Of a stretch of 5,390 nucleotides of DNA, positions 1 to 5,390 are shown piece after piece. The stretch is taken from the NCBI GenBank assembly GCA_033720955.1, contig JAWWBN010000252.1:1-5390 (forward strand), in the 5' to 3' direction. Numbering within the stretch: position 1 is the first letter of the stretch; each line of letters starts with the position of its first letter. A model generated the notes under the pieces. The model had not been told where the DNA came from, made no database searches, and worked only from the letters and a program-made list of their open reading frames with translations. This stretch comes from JAWWBN01 sp033720955. GTDB lineage: Bacteria > Acidobacteriota > Thermoanaerobaculia > Multivoradales > JAHEKO01. The position numbers and the translations under genes are program-made.

Positions 1-1721
1 GACCCGATCCGGCCGACAGCTCCCCCTTCGTGCCCCGGAGCCTGGTGGTGGACGAGCGGTTCGACTGGGGAGACGACCGGCCGCCCGGCGTGCCCTGGGC
101 GGAGACCGTGATCTACGAATGCCACGTGAAGGGGATGACCCGGCTCCATCCGGAGGTCGGCGACACGGAGCGCGGCACCTACCTCGGGCTCTGCGCCGAG
201 CCCGTCGTCGAGCACCTGGCGCGGCTCGGCGTCACCGCGGTGGAGCTGATGCCGGTGCAGCAGATCGCCGCCGAGGAGCATCTGCTGCGCGACGGCCGGA
301 CCAACTACTTCGGCTACAGCCCCCTGGGCTGGTTCGCCCCCCACGCCGGCTACGCCCGGGGCGGCGGCGAGACCGCGGCGCGGGAGCTCCGCCAGATGGT
401 CGCCGGGCTTCACCGCGCCGGGATCGAGGTGCTGGTGGACGTGGTCTTCAACCACACACCCGAGGGCGACCATCGCGGACCCACCCTCGGCCTCCGCGGC
501 ATCGACAACCGCGCCTACTATCTGCCGCGGGGCGACGAGCTCGACCGCTACGCCGACTACACCGGCTGCGGCAACACCCTGGACGCCGGAAGCCCCCTCT
601 GCCGGCGTCTGATCCTCGACGCCCTGCGTTTCTGGGTCGAGGAGCTCCGCGTGGACGGCTTCCGCTTCGACCTCGCTCCGGTCCTGGGCCGCAGCGGCGG
701 CGGCCCCTTCGACCGCGGGGCCGAGCTCTTCCGCGAGATGGCGGCCGACCCGGCCCTGTCGCGGGTGAAGCTGATCGGGGAGCCCTGGGACCTGGGCCCG
801 GACGGCTACCGCCTGGGCGGCCTGCCCGAGGAGCTCTCCGAGTGGAACGACCGCTTCCGGGACGGGGTCCGCTCCTTCTGGCGGGGCGATCCGGGCAGCG
901 CCCCCGCCCTCCGGCGAGCGGTGGAGGGCACACCGCAGCTCTGGGCGCCGCGCCGGCCGCCGCGGGCCAGCGTCAACTTCGTCACCGCCCACGACGGCTT
1001 CACGCTGGCCGACCTGGTGAGCTACGACCGCCGCCACAACGAGGCCAACGGCGAGAGCAACCGGGACGGCCACGAGCACAACCTGAGCCGCAACTGGGGC
1101 GTCGAGGGCCCCACCGACTCACCCCCGGTCCTCTCCCTCCGGCGGCGCGTCCGCCGCTCGCTGCTGGCCACGCTGGCCCTCTCGGCCGGTACCCCCATGG
1201 TGAGCCACGGGGACGAGCTGGGCCGCACCCAGGGCGGCAACAACAACGCCTACTGTCACGACTGCGAGCTGACCTGGGTCCGGTGGCCGGACGGGACGCA
1301 GCCCGAGCCGGCGGGATTCCTGACCCGGGCCCTGGCTCTGCGTCGCCGGGAGCCGGCCCTGCGCCCCGCCGGCTGGGACGAGCGCCGGATCACCTGGCTG
1401 TCGGCCGACGGCGGCGCGCTGACGCCCCCGGCGCGGGAGCTTCCCCACTTCGGCGCCCTGCTCGCCGGCCGCGACGGCTGGCTCCTGCTGCTCTTCAACG
1501 GCGGCGACCGGGAGCGGCTCTTCCGCCTCCCTCGGGTGGCCGCCGCCGGCCCGTGGCGGGTGCGGCTCGACGGCGGCGACGGCAGCTCGAAGGAGCTGCC
1601 GGGCAGCACGGCCCGGGTCGCCGCCCACACCCTCCTGGTGCTGGGGCGCCGCTACCCGGACGGCTCCTCGGCCGGCCCCGCGTCGGGTGCCAGCCCGGCG
1701 ACGAGCCGGTCCAGCCGGTAG
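1..1721 (+). CDS. glgX: Glycogen debranching enzyme GlgX (GH13_11 isoamylase type), 5' partial
   Basis: Predicted to hydrolyse alpha-1,6 branch linkages of glycogen or its limit dextrins in the cytoplasm, releasing linear maltodextrins. The frame is open from the window edge (first full codon at 3), and Pro-Asp-Pro-Ala-Asp-Ser-Ser-Pro-Phe leads into the GTG at 30 without a break, so that GTG is internal and the true start is upstream. The missing part should be the CBM48 domain. All four GH13 catalytic regions are present: DVVFNH (438-455), GFRFD with nucleophile Asp codon 669-671, LIGEPWD with acid/base Glu codon 780-782, and VTAHD with Asp codon 993-995. The hallmark FDWGDDRPP (60-86), TNYFGYSP and QGGNNNAYC favour GlgX/TreX over alpha-amylase. 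The C-terminal beta domain ends near LLVLGRR (to 1652), followed by 22 low-complexity residues. One oddity: the usual CQDNE motif after NNNAY reads CHDCE (1254-1268). TreX-type trehalose-pathway debranching enzyme is the main alternative name. Confidence 0.95.
   Translation, partial: PDPADSSPFVPRSLVVDERFDWGDDRPPGVPWAETVIYECHVKGMTRLHPEVGDTERGTYLGLCAEPVVEHLARLGVTAVELMPVQQIAAEEHLLRDGRTNYFGYSPLGWFAPHAGYARGGGETAARELRQMVAGLHRAGIEVLVDVVFNHTPEGDHRGPTLGLRGIDNRAYYLPRGDELDRYADYTGCGNTLDAGSPLCRRLILDALRFWVEELRVDGFRFDLAPVLGRSGGGPFDRGAELFREMAADPALSRVKLIGEPWDLGPDGYRLGGLPEELSEWNDRFRDGVRSFWRGDPGSAPALRRAVEGTPQLWAPRRPPRASVNFVTAHDGFTLADLVSYDRRHNEANGESNRDGHEHNLSRNWGVEGPTDSPPVLSLRRRVRRSLLATLALSAGTPMVSHGDELGRTQGGNNNAYCHDCELTWVRWPDGTQPEPAGFLTRALALRRREPALRPAGWDERRITWLSADGGALTPPARELPHFGALLAGRDGWLLLLFNGGDRERLFRLPRVAAAGPWRVRLDGGDGSSKELPGSTARVAAHTLLVLGRRYPDGSSAGPASGASPATSRSSR
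1652..1721. other. Convergent 3'-end overlap of glgX and the large GH13 gene
   Basis: The + strand debranching gene stops at TAG 1719-1721 and the - strand GH13 gene stops at TAG (complement of 1652-1654), so their tails share 70 bases. In glgX the shared stretch encodes 22 Ser/Pro/Gly/Ala/Arg-rich residues past the end of the conserved beta domain. In the GH13 gene it encodes the last 22 or so residues, also partly low in complexity (Pro/Ala/Gly/Glu). No intergenic DNA exists here, and no GC hairpin with a following T-run is seen on either strand, so a classical intrinsic terminator between the genes is not supported. Confidence 0.85.
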
Positions 1722-4700
1722 CCCGCCTCCTCGGCGGCCGACGCCGCCCCGCGCACCACCTTCTGCCAGGCCTCCAGGCCGGCGAGCCGCTCCGCCGAGC
1801 TCCTCTCGGCGGCGCACCAGGCGAGGCTCTCGAGCGCCAGGAGGGTGTCCAGCAGGCCCTCGAGGTCCTCCCGCACGAGGTACTCGTGGCCCTCGTACGG
1901 GTGGAGGCCGAGGGCGTCGCGCCCCGGCTGGGTCGCGGTCAGCCCTCGGAGCAGCCGGCTCGCCTCGTCGGCCGCGGGCAGCCGGGGGGCGCGGCCCCAC
2001 GCCGAGCGCCAGGCGACCCCCAGCGCCGCCGCCAGCCTCCGCGCCGCCTCCCCCTCCACCCCGTGGCCGGTGAGACGCTCGACCAGGGGCGCGCCGAGCC
2101 GCCACTCCCGGAACGGCTGGCCCGGGGGCGCCGCGGCCATCCGGCGCACGGCGGCGTCCACCGAGAGCTGGCAGAAGAGACCGACCAGCAGCTCGGGGCC
2201 GCGGCGCAGCGCCCGACGCAGCCGACGCCCGAAGCGCCGCGCCTCGGTCCCCCTCCCCTCCGCGAGGGTCCAGGCCGCGGCCGGAAGGGCCACCAGGGCC
2301 ACCAGGCGCTGGCGGCTCGTCTCGTCGAGATCGGGCTCCCCCTCCCCGCCCCGCCAGGCCGCGGCGGCCCGGGCGAAGACCTCCCAGGCGGCGGCGAGCT
2401 CCTCCAGCAGCGTGTCGTCGGCCGGCCGGGCCAGCCGCTCCGGGTCGCCGGAGAGCAGCCGCTCGAGCAGCGGCCCCGCCAGCGCGCCGCGCAGCCCCTC
2501 CTGCAGGGGCTCCAGGGAGATCGCGTCCAGGGCGTCGGGGATGCCCGGAACCCCCGCCGGGCCCAGCCGGTCGGCGAGCCTCTCCAGCTCTTCCGGCCCG
2601 CCCGCAGGCGGCGGCCCGAAGCCGGAGAGCACCCGCGCCTCCCACGGCCCGAGCTCCACCTCGAGACCGCGGCGCACGAGGTCGCCGCGCCGCGCCAGAT
2701 AGTCGAGCCGCCCCACCTCGTCGTGGAAGGTCACCAGGGGCGCGCCCTGCTCCGCGAGAGCCAGCGCCTGCGCCAGGGTCTCGGTGGCCTCCCGGCCGTC
2801 CGCGTCCAGGTACGGCGCCGACCGAACCAGCCGGCCGCGGGTGGGGGCGTCGCGGTTGTTGAAGACCACCACCGAGGGCCCGCCCGCCTCGGCGTTGGAG
2901 TAGGCGAGCACGCTCTCGTCCACCTCGCCGCCCGCCCGCACCAGGTCGAAGAGCCGGAACCGCCGCGCGCCGGCGAACTCGCGGCGACGCTTGAGCAGCG
3001 GCGCGATCTGACGCTCGTGACGGGCGATCAGCGCATGGTCGGGCGGCTCGCGCCGGTAGGCCTGCCGGTACTCCATGCCGTACTTCTCGCGCAGCCCCTC
3101 GACCTGGCCGTGGGCGAACATCGGCAGACCGGGCAGGGTGGCCATGACCGTCGCCACCCCGAAGTAGCGGTCGCCGTCGCCGAACTGGTCGCGGGCGGTG
3201 CGCTCGTCGGGGTTGCTCATGAAGTTCACGTACCGCTGCAGAATCTCGGGATCGAAGGCCACCGTCTCGCGGATCAGCCGGCGGTACTTGGCGGTCTCGC
3301 CGTCGCGCAGCATGTTCATGAAGGCGCTGTTGTAGACGCGATGCATCCCCAGGGAGCGCACGAAGTACCCCTCGAGCAGCCAGAAGGCCTCCGCCAGGAG
3401 CAGGGTGTTGGGGACCTCGGCCGCGGCCCGGTCCACCACCTCGCGCCAGAACTCCCTGGGCATGGCGGCGTCGAAGGCGCTCGTCTCGATGCCGTTCTCG
3501 GCCCGGCTGGGGATCGCGCCCCCTCCCCCCGGCGGCGGGTACCAGAGACGCTGGAAGTGGTGACGGGTCAGGGTCATGGCGGCGTCGAAGCGGATCACCG
3601 GGAAGCGCCGCGCCACCTCGAGGATGGTCCGGGTCACCGCCTCGCGCACCTCCGGCTGGAGAAAGTCGAGCTGCGCGGTGTCGTTCCAGGCGGTCCCGGT
3701 GCCGTCGTTGCCGTGGTAGAGGTAACGCACCCGGCCCGTGGTCCGATCGACCCGTTTGAAGACCACCGCCGCGTCGGAGCGGTCGTAGTACCCGTCCTCG
3801 AGGAAGATGCCCACGGTGGGGTCCGGCGACAGGTCGGGGCCGTCGAAGGTGTAGTTCGGGTAGGGGCACTCGTCCAGGCCGAGGAAGCGCTCCGGGTGAC
3901 GCAGCACCCAGTCGGAGTCGATGCCCAGGTGGTTGGGCACCATGTCGGCGGCCAGACGGATCCCCCGTCTGCCCGCTCGCTCGGCGAGCGCCTCCAGGGC
4001 CTCTTCGCCTCCCAGGTCGGCGGCGATCCGGTAGCGCTTGAGCGAGTAGGCCGAGCCCACCGCCTCCGGGTTGCCGCAGAGCCGCTTGATCCGCGCCGAG
4101 GCTTCGCTGCGCTCCCAGAGACCGATCAGCCAGAGACCGGTGAAGCCGCTCTCCGCCAGGGTGTCGAGAACCTCGGCGGGAATCTGGTCGAGGCGGCGGA
4201 TGGCGCTCTCGTGGGTGCGGGAGAGCTGGTCGAGCCAGACGTAGGCGTTCTTGGCCAGCAGGACGAGCCGCGGCATCCACTCCCGATCGGAGCTGAAGCT
4301 GCGCGCATCGCCGGGCAGCTCGTCGTAGCTGGGGACCTCGGCCGGGCCGGGTCCGGGCGGGAAGCGCGGCCGCTCCTCCTCCTCCAGCAGGTCGACGCCG
4401 CGGAGCAGATCGTCCGCCAGGCCCCCGAGCTCCCGCGTCCACCGCTCCACCAGGAAACGGAGCTGTCCCGCCAGCGATCCCGCCTCCCGGCGCTGGGGCT
4501 CGAGCAGCAGGTCCACCAGGTCGAGGCGGTCCCCTCGCTGCGCGGCCTCGACCTGGAGGAACTCGCGCAGCGAGGCGATCACCGGCTGGTAGAGGGCCTC
4601 CGCGGCGAGCGCCGTCCGATGCAGAAAGTCGTTGATGGGCGCCGCCGCGGGGTTTCCGTCGATCACCCAGAAGAGCAGCAGCGTCCGCAGCAGGGCGGCG

Positions 4701-5086
4701 CGGCCCGGATCGACGGGCGTCTCCCCCTCCGCCCGCGTCGCGGGCCACGGCAGCGCGAAGTCGCCGGCGAAGCGCTCCAGCAGAGCGTCGATCGCCTCGC
4801 TGCCGAAGCGCTCGTAGAGGGACTCGAGGGCGCGCTCGAAGAGGTCGTCGACGCCGTAGGAGTCGATCAGCCGCTCGAGGGCGGCGGCGATCCGGTCGAG
4901 CGCCGCCAGGGCGGCGGCGCCGGGCGCGGGCCGCGGCGGCGTTTCGGACGCGCCCACCTCGCGCAGGCTCTCGGCCAGCTCGCGGGCGCGCGCCGGGCTG
5001 GCGAGCGTCGCGCGGCCCGCCGGGTCGAGGGTCCCGCCGTCGAGACGGAGACGCCTCCGGGCCGCGCGAGAGACGAAGAGGGGCAC
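1652..5086 (-). CDS. Large GH13 alpha-amylase superfamily protein with helical flanking domains
   Basis: A complete 1144-residue protein of a GH13 family whose reaction is, to my knowledge, not established; it probably acts on alpha-glucans in the cytoplasm, since no signal peptide or membrane segment is visible. Residues 1-260 are mostly alpha-helical and acidic. Residues 265-290 carry a conserved-looking block (DREWMP, LLAKNAYVWLDQLSR). The (beta/alpha)8 core spans about 300-715: region I DMVPNH at 381-386, region II VIRFDAAM with nucleophile Asp501, region III LLLAEAFW with acid/base Glu566, region IV NFMSNPDE at 621-628. Region IV lacks the usual His before the Asp (Asp627). A beta-sandwich follows to about residue 823 (ending GLEVELGPWEARVLSGF), then about 320 helical residues containing HPYEGHEYLVREDLEGLL (1062-1079). 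The GTG start (5084-5086) is chosen because AGGAG lies six bases upstream and the preceding gene stops just before it. The next in-frame ATG is at residue 271, inside a conserved block. The catalytic domain shows no frameshift. 'Alpha-amylase' annotations for such proteins should be read as superfamily-level only. Confidence 0.9.
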   Translation of the reverse strand: MPLFVSRAARRRLRLDGGTLDPAGRATLASPARARELAESLREVGASETPPRPAPGAAALAALDRIAAALERLIDSYGVDDLFERALESLYERFGSEAIDALLERFAGDFALPWPATRAEGETPVDPGRAALLRTLLLFWVIDGNPAAAPINDFLHRTALAAEALYQPVIASLREFLQVEAAQRGDRLDLVDLLLEPQRREAGSLAGQLRFLVERWTRELGGLADDLLRGVDLLEEEERPRFPPGPGPAEVPSYDELPGDARSFSSDREWMPRLVLLAKNAYVWLDQLSRTHESAIRRLDQIPAEVLDTLAESGFTGLWLIGLWERSEASARIKRLCGNPEAVGSAYSLKRYRIAADLGGEEALEALAERAGRRGIRLAADMVPNHLGIDSDWVLRHPERFLGLDECPYPNYTFDGPDLSPDPTVGIFLEDGYYDRSDAAVVFKRVDRTTGRVRYLYHGNDGTGTAWNDTAQLDFLQPEVREAVTRTILEVARRFPVIRFDAAMTLTRHHFQRLWYPPPGGGGAIPSRAENGIETSAFDAAMPREFWREVVDRAAAEVPNTLLLAEAFWLLEGYFVRSLGMHRVYNSAFMNMLRDGETAKYRRLIRETVAFDPEILQRYVNFMSNPDERTARDQFGDGDRYFGVATVMATLPGLPMFAHGQVEGLREKYGMEYRQAYRREPPDHALIARHERQIAPLLKRRREFAGARRFRLFDLVRAGGEVDESVLAYSNAEAGGPSVVVFNNRDAPTRGRLVRSAPYLDADGREATETLAQALALAEQGAPLVTFHDEVGRLDYLARRGDLVRRGLEVELGPWEARVLSGFGPPPAGGPEELERLADRLGPAGVPGIPDALDAISLEPLQEGLRGALAGPLLERLLSGDPERLARPADDTLLEELAAAWEVFARAAAAWRGGEGEPDLDETSRQRLVALVALPAAAWTLAEGRGTEARRFGRRLRRALRRGPELLVGLFCQLSVDAAVRRMAAAPPGQPFREWRLGAPLVERLTGHGVEGEAARRLAAALGVAWRSAWGRAPRLPAADEASRLLRGLTATQPGRDALGLHPYEGHEYLVREDLEGLLDTLLALESLAWCAAERSSAERLAGLEAWQKVVRGAASAAEEAGYRLDRLVAGLAPDAGPAEEPSG

Positions 5087-5092
5087 CGCCCT

Positions 5093-5097
5093 CTCCT
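5093..5097 (-). promoter_or_regulatory. Ribosome binding site of the large GH13 gene, overlapping the gap stop codon
   Basis: Read on the - strand, the junction is TGAGGAGAGGGCG followed by GTG. AGGAG lies six bases before the GTG start at 5086, and its first A is the last base of the gap TGA stop (5099-5097). This fixes the start of the downstream gene and suggests that ribosomes finishing gap can reinitiate on it (translational coupling). There is no room for a separate promoter in the 10-base gap itself; one inside gap cannot be excluded. Confidence 0.8.
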
Positions 5098-5390
5098 CAC
5101 CCCTCCAGAGCCGCGATCCGGTCGATCAGGTCAACCACCCGGTTCGAGTACCCCCACTCGTTGTCGTACCAGGAGACGACGTTCACGAAGCCGTCGCTCT
5201 GGCTCATGGTCGATGCCGCGTCGAAGATCGACGAGTGCGGATTGCCGATGATGTCGCTCGACACCAGCGGGTCCTCGGTGTACTCGACGATGCGGGCCAT
5301 GGGCCCCGCCGCCGCCGCGCGCACGGCGGCGTTGACCTCCTCCACCGAGGGCCTGGCGCGCAGGCGGCAGGAGAGGTCCACGATGGAGCC
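5097..5390 (-). CDS. gap: Glyceraldehyde-3-phosphate dehydrogenase, C-terminal part (5' end outside window)
   Basis: The last 97 residues of a phosphorylating glyceraldehyde-3-phosphate dehydrogenase, which interconverts glyceraldehyde 3-phosphate and 1,3-bisphosphoglycerate with NAD(P) in glycolysis and gluconeogenesis in the cytoplasm. The frame runs to the window edge, starting Gly-Ser-Ile-Val-Asp-Leu, the counterpart of the GSVVDL strand of the catalytic domain; the GTG at 5379-5381 is therefore an internal Val. Diagnostic motifs are YTEDPLVSSDIIGNPHSSIFD and, near the C-terminus, SWYDNEWGYSNRVVDL, whose Asn (codon 5160-5162) corresponds to the NAD-contacting Asn of the family. The protein ends in a normal C-terminal helix at a TGA (5097-5099). 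The Rossmann domain, the catalytic Cys and the residues deciding NAD versus NADP preference are off the window. Ten bases separate it from the downstream GH13 gene on the same strand, so the two are probably co-transcribed. Confidence 0.96.
   Translation of the reverse strand, partial: GSIVDLSCRLRARPSVEEVNAAVRAAAAGPMARIVEYTEDPLVSSDIIGNPHSSIFDAASTMSQSDGFVNVVSWYDNEWGYSNRVVDLIDRIAALEG

Noticed and set aside
1722..1770. GC-rich inverted repeats just beyond the glgX stop as a possible terminator.
   Set aside because: They lie within the GH13 coding sequence, no T-run follows, and short GC palindromes are expected by chance at this composition.
1845..2702. A 285-codon + strand open frame rich in Ser, Arg and Pro.
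   Set aside because: It is a compositional shadow opposite the GH13 C-terminal region, with no domain and no convincing ribosome binding site.
3519..3530. A C-rich run (six Cs, T, then more Cs) that might be a slippage or phase-variable tract.
   Set aside because: It encodes the Pro-Pro-Pro-Gly-Gly-Gly-Gly loop between GH13 regions II and III; the frame is intact on both sides and the loop appears to be a normal part of this family.
1119..4748. A 1209-codon open frame on the - strand in another frame.
   Set aside because: It is an off-frame shadow of the GH13 gene and the antisense of glgX; its translation is Arg/Ala/Gly/Pro-rich without motifs, while the competing frames carry intact catalytic regions.
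119..5251. A 1710-codon open frame on the + strand spanning nearly the whole window.
   Set aside because: From 1652 to 5086 its codons are the exact reverse complements of the GH13 codons, so it stays open merely because TTA, CTA and TCA codons are avoided in this GC-rich gene. The product is Arg/Pro/Gly/His-rich low-complexity sequence without recognisable domains, and it also crosses glgX and gap.

Overview
This window is very GC-rich coding DNA (clearly above two thirds G+C, with GTG starts and G/C-ending codons) from a bacterium. It suggests a high-GC Gram-negative-type lineage such as Acidobacteria, Deltaproteobacteria or a related group. That placement is a weak inference from composition and gene content; no marker gene in the window settles it. 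No RNA gene, insertion sequence, CRISPR array, phage gene or attachment site is visible.

The layout is three protein genes with almost no non-coding DNA. (1) The + strand from the left edge to 1721 holds most of a glycogen debranching enzyme of the GlgX/isoamylase type; its N-terminal starch-binding part lies outside the window. (2) The - strand from 5086 down to 1652 holds a complete 1144-residue GH13 (alpha-amylase superfamily) protein. It has long alpha-helical flanks on both sides of the catalytic core and an unusual catalytic region IV (Asn-Pro-Asp in place of Asn-His-Asp). (3) The - strand from the right edge down to 5097 holds the last 97 residues of glyceraldehyde-3-phosphate dehydrogenase.

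The gap homologue and the large GH13 gene are co-directional and only 10 bases apart. The ribosome binding site of the second overlaps the stop codon of the first, so they very probably form one operon. The debranching enzyme gene is convergent with this pair, and the two 3' ends overlap by 70 bases. Together the genes point to storage-glucan metabolism (debranching plus an uncharacterised GH13 activity) placed next to the glycolytic/gluconeogenic triose-phosphate step. The large GH13 protein belongs to a recurrent but, to my knowledge, biochemically uncharacterised family, and is the most interesting item here.
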